Shown here piece by piece: positions 32,898-39,974 of a DNA stretch of 48,720 nt. Both the position numbers and the translations under genes were made by a program. Numbering within the stretch: the stretch's first letter is position 1; every line of letters begins with the position of its first letter. The stretch spans positions 1-48,720 of the forward strand of contig NZ_NVPT01000016.1 in the NCBI RefSeq assembly GCF_002802985.1, in the 5' to 3' direction. This DNA is from Geodermatophilus chilensis (GTDB lineage Bacteria > Actinomycetota > Actinomycetes > Mycobacteriales > Geodermatophilaceae). The notes beneath the pieces are model-generated. The model ran no database searches. It was given only the letters and a program-made list of their open reading frames with translations, and was not told where the DNA came from.

Positions 32898-33160
32898 CAC
32901 ACGCAGACCCCAACCAGGTGCGGTGGCTGGTCACGCTGGCAGGCGGAGGGGTCGCCGTCCTCGCCGTCGCCGGCCTGCTCGAGACACTGCGTCGGAGCGT
33001 CGCCGACGTCGACGCGGCGGTCGACCGGGTCTGGACGGCGGGGAAGCTGGTAGCGCAGAACACCCAGGCGGGGCACCTGCTCCGGGAGACGACGGCGCGG
33101 ACCGCGGCACTACATGGGGCGCTCGGCGCACCCGACGGGTCGAAGGAGCGTGCTCGGTGA
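32894..33160 (+). CDS. Mini membrane-anchored coiled-coil protein 3 of 4
   Basis: An 88-aa protein starting MTHADPNQVRW. One membrane helix (residues ~10-29, LVTLAGGGVAVLAVAGLLETL) is followed by RRSVADVDAAVDRVWTAGKLVAQNTQAGHLLRET. This is the same layout as proteins 1 and 2, with an NT-x5-L motif at the same distance from the membrane. It ends in a basic tail. Coupled by ATGA and GTGA overlaps to its neighbours. Confidence 0.75.
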   Translation: MTHADPNQVRWLVTLAGGGVAVLAVAGLLETLRRSVADVDAAVDRVWTAGKLVAQNTQAGHLLRETTARTAALHGALGAPDGSKERAR

Positions 33161-33387
33161 GAAGAGGCCTGATCGCACTCACCCTCGGCGAGGTCGCCGT
33201 CCTGGTCGGCGCGCTGGCCGGCTACCTCGTCGCCATCACACGGACACTGCGCCAGGTCTCGCAGACGCTGGCCCGGATCACGATGGGGGTACGCGCCATC
33301 GAACGCCAGACAGAACCGATCGGACCCGCGCTCCAGGCGGTCAACGCCGACCTCGACGCGGTGGCCTCTGCGCTCGAGCGCGGCTGA
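33157..33387 (+). CDS. Mini membrane-anchored coiled-coil protein 4 of 4
   Basis: A 76-aa protein starting at a GTG (VRRGLIALTLGEVAVLVGALAGYLVAI). The membrane helix is followed by TRTLRQVSQTLARITMGVRAIERQTEPIGPALQAVNADLDAVASAL. It is the most diverged of the four (QT instead of NT) and has the longest helix after the membrane. It is the last gene of the coupled series that starts with the TPR gene. Confidence 0.75.
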   Translation: MRRGLIALTLGEVAVLVGALAGYLVAITRTLRQVSQTLARITMGVRAIERQTEPIGPALQAVNADLDAVASALERG

Positions 33388-33444
33388 TTCGCCGGCGCCG
33401 AGGTCCGGTTCCGGAGCTGTGCGGAAGACAGCCCGCCCGGAGGG

Positions 33445-34239
33445 TCAGGAGCCGGCCTGCTCCAGTGCCTCGGTCGGCACCGTGTAGCTGCCGCTCATCG
33501 TGAACTGCACGTCGCGGAACTCACCGAGCTCCGCACACCCCTCCGGGGCGAAGCAGAAGAAGTACCCGGCGATGGCGCCCTCGCCGCGCAACTGTTCGTA
33601 CGGCCCGGTCCCGCCGACGATCTCGAGGGAGCCCTGCCAGACGACCGTCTCGTCCGTCGCCTCCACCGCCTGCGCCGTCCACTCGAAGCGGATGCGGTCC
33701 TTCTGGGGATCCGGCACCGGATCGGGATCCGGCGTCACCCCCGGCCGCAGCTGGCAGACGGTGAGCTCCAGTGCGCCTTCCAGCTGCATCGCACCGTCGT
33801 CCCCCTCGCTGACCTCGAACTCGAGGGGGTGAGCGCGGGTCGACGCCGGGACGCGGCTGCCCGGCACCAGCGCGTTGAACGTCGGGAGGTCGCCGGAGAT
33901 GTTGTTGACCGGCGCGTTCCCGGTGCAGGGGATGGCGGCGTACCGGTACGGACCCTCGCCCTGCGCGGTGCCGTCCCAGGGGTTGGGCTGCTGTTCCCCG
34001 ACGTCGGCGCCCGCGTACGGCGTCGTGTGGGCCATCTCGACCAGGCTGAACGACCCGCGGATCTGGTCCTCGCCCTGCCGCAGGACCGGGTCGCCCGCCC
34101 CGGTGCTCGGCGAGGTGCTCTCCGAATCGCTCGGAGCCGGCTCAGCGCCTCCCCCCTCGGCTGCCGGATCACCGCTGCAGGCGCCGAGGAGCAGGGCCGA
34201 CGCCACCGCGAGGACTGCGGACGAGGATGTGTGGGACAT
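33445..34239 (-). CDS. Secreted lipoprotein of unknown function
   Basis: A 264-aa lipoprotein. The signal peptide ends in lipobox LLGACS (Cys at ~21), then a Ser/Glu/Pro linker to ~residue 50. The mature domain is beta-rich and carries a few cysteines (AAIPCTGNAPVNNI, ELTVCQLRPG, FFCFAPEGCAEL), possibly disulfides. One segment, EIVGGTGPYEQLRGEGAIAGYF, resembles the allene-oxide-cyclase/dirigent-like beta-barrel pattern, but I do not press that. It faces the mini-protein operon and lies inside the island. Whether it belongs to the hydrogenase system is unknown. Confidence 0.75.
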   Translation of the reverse strand: MSHTSSSAVLAVASALLLGACSGDPAAEGGGAEPAPSDSESTSPSTGAGDPVLRQGEDQIRGSFSLVEMAHTTPYAGADVGEQQPNPWDGTAQGEGPYRYAAIPCTGNAPVNNISGDLPTFNALVPGSRVPASTRAHPLEFEVSEGDDGAMQLEGALELTVCQLRPGVTPDPDPVPDPQKDRIRFEWTAQAVEATDETVVWQGSLEIVGGTGPYEQLRGEGAIAGYFFCFAPEGCAELGEFRDVQFTMSGSYTVPTEALEQAGS

Positions 34240-34381
34240 GCTTCCCCTCCCGGGAAACGGCGGGCTCCACCCTGGCCGGAGTCAACCAGCGCGGAGCGAT
34301 CGGCGCATCTCCCGACGACGGTTGACGGCACCCCGCGGCGGTGACACCGTCAGCCGGGACACCGGCGTCGGTGGAGGTGCG

Positions 34382-35011
34382 ATGGTGCGCGGCATCGTGA
34401 TCGGGCTCTGTAGCACGCTGTTCCTGGTCGTCACCGCGACGGGCGCACTCGCCTGCGACACCAGCTCCTGGCTCCAGGTGCGCGGCACGGCCGCCCCGGG
34501 CGCCGCCGTGACGGTCTACGGGGGCGGTCTCGAACCGGGCCCGATGACGCTGGTCTGGGACCGTTCCGGTGGCGAGGTCGTCGGTGCTGCCTCCGTCTCG
34601 CCGGACGGCCGCGTGGAGGCCGACGTCGAGATCCCCGCCACCGCCGCCGGACGGCACACGATCATCGCGGTGCCCGCCGCTGCGGCCGAGTCGCCGGTCG
34701 ACCTGCACGCCTGGACCGACGTGATCGTCCCCGGGGGCGCCGTCGAGCCACAGCCGGTACCGGTGCCGGTGCCGGCGGGCCGGGCCACCGCGGAGTCCTC
34801 GCTGGCGGGCCAGGTCGGGCTCGGGCTCGCCGCCCTCACGATCGCCGTTCTGGTCCTGGCTGTCCGGCGCCGGCGCGCCGCCGGTCGCGCTGCGGCGGCA
34901 GGCATCGGCGGAGTCGATGCCCTCGACGCCGAGCTGCGCGGCCTGCTCGACGAACAGCAGCGCGACCCCTCCTCCGCCACCGGCACACCCGGCTCGCCGG
35001 TCAGCCGCTGA
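34382..35011 (+). CDS. Exported single-pass membrane protein, Ig-like extracytoplasmic domain
   Basis: A 209-aa protein. The N-terminal signal is VRGIVIGLCSTLFLVVTATGALAC. A beta-sandwich-like domain follows (RGTAAPGAAVTVYGGGLEPGPMTLVWDRSGG...GRVEADVEIPATAAGRHTIIAV), then a Pro/Val linker (EPQPVPVPVPAG), a membrane helix at ~145-163 and a basic cytoplasmic tail with an acidic helix (ALDAELRGLLDEQQRD). No sorting motif such as LPxTG. Divergent from the lipoprotein at 34239. A surface or envelope role is inferred only from topology. Confidence 0.75.
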   Translation: MVRGIVIGLCSTLFLVVTATGALACDTSSWLQVRGTAAPGAAVTVYGGGLEPGPMTLVWDRSGGEVVGAASVSPDGRVEADVEIPATAAGRHTIIAVPAAAAESPVDLHAWTDVIVPGGAVEPQPVPVPVPAGRATAESSLAGQVGLGLAALTIAVLVLAVRRRRAAGRAAAAGIGGVDALDAELRGLLDEQQRDPSSATGTPGSPVSR

Positions 35012-35044
35012 TCGCCACGGGCCGACGGATCGAGCGCCCCCCGA

Positions 35045-35800
35045 TCAGGGCACGGGACGAGCCTCCAACGCCTCCAGGCGGTCGAGTTCCTCGATGAGTG
35101 CCCACCACAGGCCCCAGTCGCGGTGGTCCATGCCCTCGCTGCTCGCCCCGGCCGCGATCCCGAGCCTCAGCCGGTCGCGCAGCCGGAAGGTCGCCCCCCA
35201 GCGGCCGTCCCGGTCCAGGCGGACGAGTTCGTCGAGCAGTGCGTGCAGCGCACGGAGGGACGCCGAGTCCCCCAGCCGGTAGCCCTCCAGCAGTGTCCGC
35301 AGCTCGTCGGCGAGCCGGAGCAGGGGAGCCCGCCGCACCTCGTCCCGCACGATCGCGAGGGCCGCGCCGAGACCGGCGGCGGCCGACGGGCTCAGCCCCT
35401 CCCCCGGATCGACCTCCTCCGGCTCCACCTCCACCGTCACCGTCCGGCCCGGGAGCACCCGCAAGCCGGCGGCCACGTCGACGACGAGGTCGACGTGCAC
35501 GTAGCCCACGACGGCGTTCCCGACCGCCGCCTGCAGGTCGTCCGGTGCCAGCTGTGGCGGGTCGATGCGCCGACGCTCGACCGTTCCGGGCGCCCGTCCG
35601 CGTCGCACAGCGGCCACGAGCACGAGCGAGTCGGGCCGCAGGTCCTCCAGCCGCTGCGCGACGGCCACCGCGCCGTAGTGCAGGTCCTCGACGAGGACGT
35701 CCGGGCCCAGGCCCTCGGCGGCGAGCCGCTCCGCGGCGAGCCGGCCGAGGTCGAGATCGCCCTGGAACAGCTCGCTCACCCCGCCGACGAGGACGGTCAT
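35045..35800 (-). CDS. Hydrogenase-protease-like protein lacking metal ligands
   Basis: A 251-aa protein whose first ~150 residues follow the HybD/HycI pattern but have lost its active site. The opening is VLVGGVSELFQGDLDLGRLAAERL; the Glu16 position is Leu. The block matching HybD LIIADAI...APGT reads LVLVAAVRRGRAPGT, so the Asp62 position is Ala. No His matches His93. The C-terminal ~95 residues (LADELRTLLEGYRLGDSASLRALHALLDELVRLD) are an added helical domain. It is the third gene of the structural operon, 16 bases after the large-subunit gene. A chaperone or gatekeeper for the large-subunit tail is inferred. Confidence 0.75.
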   Translation of the reverse strand: MTVLVGGVSELFQGDLDLGRLAAERLAAEGLGPDVLVEDLHYGAVAVAQRLEDLRPDSLVLVAAVRRGRAPGTVERRRIDPPQLAPDDLQAAVGNAVVGYVHVDLVVDVAAGLRVLPGRTVTVEVEPEEVDPGEGLSPSAAAGLGAALAIVRDEVRRAPLLRLADELRTLLEGYRLGDSASLRALHALLDELVRLDRDGRWGATFRLRDRLRLGIAAGASSEGMDHRDWGLWWALIEELDRLEALEARPVP

Positions 35801-35816
35801 CGGTGCCGAGCGGTCC

Positions 35817-37718
35817 TCAGTCGCCGCCGCAGGAGCAGGTGTTGACCTCGCGGACCACCTCGCCGGCACCGGTGTGCACGTGCGTGGTGCACGGCATGCA
35901 CGGATCGAAGCTGCGGATGGCCCGGAGCATGTCGATGCTGGTGAAGGACGACGGGTCGGACATCTCCTCGATGATGGGGGTGTTCATCACCGCCTCCTCG
36001 TACGGGCCGGGCTGACCCCAGGGGTCGCGCGGTGACGCGTTGATCGTCGACGGGGTGCAGATCTGGTAGTTGGTGATCTTGCCCTTGTCCATGACGAGGT
36101 GGTGGGTGAGCCAGCCCCGGCCGGCCCCCCACCACCCGACACTCACCCGTTCGTCGTCCGGGATGGCGTTCTCCAGCTCCTCGGGTGTCATGGCGGCGAC
36201 CCGGCGTTCGCCCTGCTTGTGCATGTCGTAGGCCTGCAGCAGGCTCTCCAGCGCCACGAGCTGGCTGAACAGGTAGTGGTAGGCGCGGCCGCGGTTGCGC
36301 TCGAAGGCGTTCCACTTCTCGGGTACGCGCCACTCCACCTCGCGCTCGCCGGTCTCCCCCTTCGGCACCAGGAAACGCATGCCGGAGCCGGTGGCGGTCA
36401 TGAACTCGCTCTCGGGCATCTTCTGCGCCTTGGCGGTCATGAGCAGGCGGGAGTAGCAGCCGGCCTCCACGACCTGGCGGTCCCAGCGCGGGGTGCACGC
36501 CCAGGTGTACTTGTCCTTCCAGTTCTTGGCGCCGGGCTTGGGCAGCGTCCGCTTGTTCCAGGGGTGGTAGGGCGACAGCGGGTTGCCGAGCGAGTCGGTG
36601 GCGAAGCGGGTGGTCGAGGACTCCTCGTAGTAGGAGTGCTCGACGAACTCCTCCCACCCGATGTTGATGTCGGTGAGCCGGGTGGTCAGCAGCTCGCCAC
36701 CGATCACGACGCCGGGCGTCGACCAGCGCTTCTCCCCCCAGGAGTTGCAATTCTCGTAGGTCGCGTCGTAGGCGTGGGGGTCGTCCCAGTAGCCCGGGTC
36801 GATGTGGTTGGTCGGGCGGTAGCCGGTCAGCTGGAAACGGTCGTCGGCCTCGTAGAAGAAGGCGGGGATGTCGTCCCAGACCGCCATCATCCGCTGCGCG
36901 TAGTCGAAGATCTTGCCGAGTCTCGAGTGGTACTCGTTCAGCGTCTGCAAGGTCAGCGTGGTCGACACGCCCCCGGGCACGACGTTCTCCGGATGCGGGT
37001 ACTTGCCGGTGAGCAGGACGACCATCTCCCGCGAGAGCCGGGTGAACTCCAGGCCCTCGCGGTACAGCTTGCCGGTCAGCGGGTTGAGCGCCGTCATGAG
37101 GTCGGCCATGGTGGCGAATCCGTGGATGTGCACGTTCGGGCACTTCCACGCCTCGGCCTTCGGCCACAGCTCGGGATTGGTGGTCCTGACCACCGACTCG
37201 GAGTAGTCGGGACCGGCGAGCAGGTAGAGGTGCAGCGGGTTGTCGTACCCCATCTCCGCGGCCTCGGTCATGTTGCGGACGACGGTGCCGAGGGGCGGCG
37301 GCTTGATGCCCATCGCGGACTCGATGGCGTAGGCCGCCGCGTGCGCGTGCACGCCGCCGCAGACGCCGCAGGCACGCGACGCCACGAAGATCGCGTCCCG
37401 CGGGTCCCGGCCCATGAGGATCACCTCGTAGCCGCGGAACAGGGTCGCCACGGCGTGCGAGTCCAGGTACGCACGGTTCTCCAGGTCGGCCGTCACGTGC
37501 ACGGCCATGGCCCCGGCGATGCGGGTGACCGGGTCCATGTTGAGGTCCTTGACGTGCCCGTTGCGGGCCACCAGACGCGCGATCCGCGCGGTGCGCTCCT
37601 CCTCGGTCATCCCGACGTCCGGCTTGGTCAGGGTGACGTCGTAGGGGTTGGGGATCCCGCCGCGCAGGGTGGCCCGCCCGCGCTCGTCGAACTCGACGGG
37701 CAGCGTCTTGAAGCACAT
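35817..37718 (-). CDS. [NiFe]-hydrogenase large subunit
   Basis: A 633-aa catalytic subunit holding the NiFe(CN)2CO centre, which splits H2. Nickel ligands are C117 and C120 (ASRACGVCGGVHAH) and C607 and C610 (SFDPCMPCTTH). MDPVTRIAGAMAVHV is the RxxG-type motif near the N-terminus. The late block AGRGWLTHHLVMDKGKITNYQICTPSTINASPRD is typical of group 1 enzymes. Maturation should cut after H613, removing a 20-residue tail ending in CSCGGD. Group 1h (Hhy/Hof type) or a relative is my best placement; the subgroup needs a tree. It starts 32 bases after the small-subunit stop. Confidence 0.95.
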   Translation of the reverse strand: MCFKTLPVEFDERGRATLRGGIPNPYDVTLTKPDVGMTEEERTARIARLVARNGHVKDLNMDPVTRIAGAMAVHVTADLENRAYLDSHAVATLFRGYEVILMGRDPRDAIFVASRACGVCGGVHAHAAAYAIESAMGIKPPPLGTVVRNMTEAAEMGYDNPLHLYLLAGPDYSESVVRTTNPELWPKAEAWKCPNVHIHGFATMADLMTALNPLTGKLYREGLEFTRLSREMVVLLTGKYPHPENVVPGGVSTTLTLQTLNEYHSRLGKIFDYAQRMMAVWDDIPAFFYEADDRFQLTGYRPTNHIDPGYWDDPHAYDATYENCNSWGEKRWSTPGVVIGGELLTTRLTDINIGWEEFVEHSYYEESSTTRFATDSLGNPLSPYHPWNKRTLPKPGAKNWKDKYTWACTPRWDRQVVEAGCYSRLLMTAKAQKMPESEFMTATGSGMRFLVPKGETGEREVEWRVPEKWNAFERNRGRAYHYLFSQLVALESLLQAYDMHKQGERRVAAMTPEELENAIPDDERVSVGWWGAGRGWLTHHLVMDKGKITNYQICTPSTINASPRDPWGQPGPYEEAVMNTPIIEEMSDPSSFTSIDMLRAIRSFDPCMPCTTHVHTGAGEVVREVNTCSCGGD

Positions 37719-37750
37719 GGGGACTCCTCGATCGGTCGCGACGGAGTTGG

Positions 37751-39112
37751 TCAGACGCGGGGCTCGGGGCTGCCGCCGCTGGGGGCCTCCTCGCGCTTGC
37801 CCCACACGTCGGCCTTGGCCTTCCCACGGTCACCGGAGCGGCGGAGCGCGTCGTAGAACCTGTGGTTCACCTGGGCGATGGCCGACGGTTCGGGCATCTC
37901 GCGCCCGAAGCCGCTGGGCGTGGCGCCCTGCCGGTCCCAGCGCACCTCACGGTTGAGGTTGTTGTTGCTGAACCTGCGCAGCGGCCGGATGACGCTGCCC
38001 ACCATGCGCGAGACCGTGGTCGAGGCGAACGAACCCGGCGGCCGCTTGTAGAACGGGGTGAACTTGTCGGGGAAGCCGGGCATGGTGCAGCCGATGCACG
38101 GCCCGCCGGCGTTCATGCAGCCCCCGACGTGGTTGATCATGCCGCGGGAGGTGATGTTGCAGTTGACGACCGGCCCCCAGCAGCCCACCTCGACCAGGCA
38201 CTCGGGGTCGCCGAACTCCTGCGCGAACGTGCCCTCCTCGTAGTAGGCGCCGCGCACGCAGTTGCGGTGCACCGTCTCGCCGAACAGCCAGGCCGGCCGG
38301 CCCAGCTCGTCGAACTCCGGCAGGGGGCCGAAGCCCTGCAGGAAGTAGAGGATGGCCGCCACGGTCTCGGTGAAGTTGTCGCCGATCGGCGGGCAGCCGG
38401 GGACGTTGACCACCGGGACGCCGAAGGTCGAGCGGTAGTCCTTGCCGAGCCAGTCCATCAGGCTCATCGCCCCGGTCGGGTTCCCCTCGGCCGAGGGGAT
38501 CCCGCCCCAGGTCGCGCAGGTGCCGATGGCGATCATCGCGGCCGCGTTGGGGGCCAGCCGTGCCACCCACTCCGAGGCGGTCACCGTGCGCATCTCGCCG
38601 TCCGGACCCCACGGCTCCTCGCCCTGACCGGACCAGTAACCGCCGGAGGCGGCGGCGGCCAGCTCGTCGGAGATGGAGCCCTCGAGGACGACAGCGTAGG
38701 GGGCGTTGAGCGTGCCGGCGATGGCTTCCTCCGCCGCCCGCGTGTAGTGCGGCCCCGACTCCATGTTGAGCACCGGGTGGTGCAGCACGACGCGGGGCAG
38801 GCCCGGGTGAGCGCCCAGCAGCAGGCTCTCCACCGACGGGGTCGTCGCCCCGGTGGTGGCCACGCTGCAGCCGTCGCAGCTCATCCCGGCGAACCAGAAG
38901 ACGTGCAGCTTCTCCAGTGGGCCGAACCGCGCCGGGTTGGAGCCCTGGGCGTCAGCCGGGAGCATGTCCTCGGTCACCTGCCCGGAGGGCAGGCCGAAGG
39001 CGCCGAACTCCTCGATGTCGTGGAAGCGCTCCACGGGGCCCAGCTCGTCGAGCAGCTCCTGCGCTGGTGTGCGCGGCTGCAGCCGGGGTGAGCGGGTCTG
39101 TCGGTCCGCCAT
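37751..39112 (-). CDS. [NiFe]-hydrogenase small subunit (three Fe-S clusters)
   Basis: A 453-aa electron-transfer subunit. Proximal-cluster ligands are C79 and C82 (GMSCDGCSVATTGATTPS) with GTCATWGG and VPGCPPIGDN. Medial and distal ligands are in GETVHRNCVRG, DPECLVEVGCWGPVVNC and CMNAGGPCIGCTMPGFPD. There is no twin-Arg signal and no C-terminal membrane helix, so the enzyme should be cytoplasmic-facing. It has an N-terminal extension of ~65 residues and a ~100-residue tail after the last cluster motif. In group 1h enzymes I recall Asp at the second position of the first pair (CDGD); here it is Cys. First gene of the structural operon. Confidence 0.95.
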   Translation of the reverse strand: MADRQTRSPRLQPRTPAQELLDELGPVERFHDIEEFGAFGLPSGQVTEDMLPADAQGSNPARFGPLEKLHVFWFAGMSCDGCSVATTGATTPSVESLLLGAHPGLPRVVLHHPVLNMESGPHYTRAAEEAIAGTLNAPYAVVLEGSISDELAAAASGGYWSGQGEEPWGPDGEMRTVTASEWVARLAPNAAAMIAIGTCATWGGIPSAEGNPTGAMSLMDWLGKDYRSTFGVPVVNVPGCPPIGDNFTETVAAILYFLQGFGPLPEFDELGRPAWLFGETVHRNCVRGAYYEEGTFAQEFGDPECLVEVGCWGPVVNCNITSRGMINHVGGCMNAGGPCIGCTMPGFPDKFTPFYKRPPGSFASTTVSRMVGSVIRPLRRFSNNNLNREVRWDRQGATPSGFGREMPEPSAIAQVNHRFYDALRRSGDRGKAKADVWGKREEAPSGGSPEPRV

Positions 39113-39141
39113 TCGACGCTCCGGTGGCGAGGAGGGACGCC

Positions 39142-39164
39142 GGTAGGTGCACCGTACAGCTACC
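39142..39164. promoter_or_regulatory. Candidate island operator, copy B
   Basis: A 23-bp imperfect palindrome with outer arms GGTAG/CTACC and a 13-bp centre, the same design as copy A at 29174. It lies 30 bases before the small-subunit start and 52 bases before the divergent winged-helix gene, in their shared promoter region. Confidence 0.55.
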
Positions 39165-39176
39165 AGGCCGATCCGG

Positions 39177-39192
39177 TGTAGCGTGCGTCACA
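39177..39192. promoter_or_regulatory. Half-conserved CRP/FNR-like site
   Basis: TGTAGCGTGCGTCACA keeps the right half TCACA and the 6-bp spacing of the CRP consensus, while the left half is TGTAG. It also sits in a GGTGT/ACACC inverted repeat (39175-39194). It is in the structural-operon divergent promoter. Weak by itself, but comparable with the site at 26777. Confidence 0.35.
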
Positions 39193-39216
39193 CCTGGTCA
39201 GTGTGGAGGAGCGGAC

Positions 39217-39603
39217 GTGGACGACCTGCACCCGCCCAAGTCCGAGGCCCTACGCGCCCTCTACTGGCGCAGCGAGATCCTCCAGGTGATGTTCTGGCTC
39301 CGGGGCGAGGGCCTCGGTGACGTCGTCGATGCCGCGCTGCTCGAGCGCTTCCTGGGCGTCGACGCCGCGGTCGGGGTCGGCTACCTGGACCGGCTGGTGG
39401 CCGGCGGCTACCTCGACCGCACGCCGGGCGGCTACGTGCTGTCCGAGAGCGGCCTGGCCGAAGGCCGGACCGAGTTCGCCCTGGGCTTCTCCGACCTCAC
39501 CCGACCGGCGCACGGCGAGTGCAGCGCCGACTGCTGGTGTCACAACTCGGTGGAGGAGGCGCTCGCCTGCGCCGCAGAGCGCGCGACAGGCACGGACGCA
39601 TGA
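39217..39603 (+). CDS. Winged-helix protein with C-terminal His/Cys cluster
   Basis: A 128-aa protein starting at a GTG. Residues ~1-85 look like a winged helix: KSEALRALYWRSEILQVMFWLRGEG, then VGYLDRLVAGGYLDRTPGGYVLSESGLAEGR. The tail HGECSADCWCHNSVEEAL has H99, C102, C106, C108 and H109, a likely metal or Fe-S site. It is divergent from the structural operon and followed by a PadR gene with a 4-bp overlap. It could be a redox- or metal-sensing regulator of the island, or a maturation factor that keeps the winged-helix fold. It has no identified family name. Confidence 0.75.
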   Translation: MDDLHPPKSEALRALYWRSEILQVMFWLRGEGLGDVVDAALLERFLGVDAAVGVGYLDRLVAGGYLDRTPGGYVLSESGLAEGRTEFALGFSDLTRPAHGECSADCWCHNSVEEALACAAERATGTDA

Positions 39604-39974
39604 GCGGCGCACCCCGGGAGGAGGTCCCCGTCGGGCTGCCGCGCAACTACCTGCGGCCGTGCCTGCTCCTGCTCCTCGCCGAGGGAACCTCCCACGGGTA
39701 CGAGCTGCTGGAGCAGGTGTCCGCCCTCGGCCTGGACCGGGTGGACCCGGGCGGCCTCTACCGAAGCCTGCGGGCCATGGACGAGGAGGGGCTGGTCCGC
39801 TCCAGCTGGCAACCCTCGGCGAGCGGACCGGCGCGCCGCACCTACCAGCTGACCGACGAGGGGCGGGAGTGGCTGCACGCCGTCGCCGGTTCGCTGGCCG
39901 AGATCTCCCGCAGCCTGGAGGCCTACCGCGCCCGCTACCAGGCCGTCCTGGAGCAGAGCAGGCCTGCGCGGTGA
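39600..39974 (+). CDS. PadR-family transcription regulator
   Basis: A 124-aa PadR protein. The N-terminal winged helix is LPRNYLRPCLLLLLAEGTSHGYELLEQVSALGL, then DPGGLYRSLRAMDEEGLVRSSWQPS and ARRTYQLTDEGREWLHA. A C-terminal dimerisation helix follows (LAEISRSLEAYRARYQAVLEQ). PadR proteins are usually repressors released by a small ligand. It is sandwiched by 4-bp overlaps between the Cys-rich winged-helix gene and the fourth CooC-like ATPase. Control of the hydrogenase operons through the shared palindrome is a reasonable inference. Confidence 0.88.
   Translation: MSGAPREEVPVGLPRNYLRPCLLLLLAEGTSHGYELLEQVSALGLDRVDPGGLYRSLRAMDEEGLVRSSWQPSASGPARRTYQLTDEGREWLHAVAGSLAEISRSLEAYRARYQAVLEQSRPAR

Noticed and set aside
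33445-34239. Lipoprotein as an allene oxide cyclase or dirigent-like enzyme
   Set aside because: Only one short glycine-rich segment resembles that fold. The remaining sequence does not let me support the assignment.
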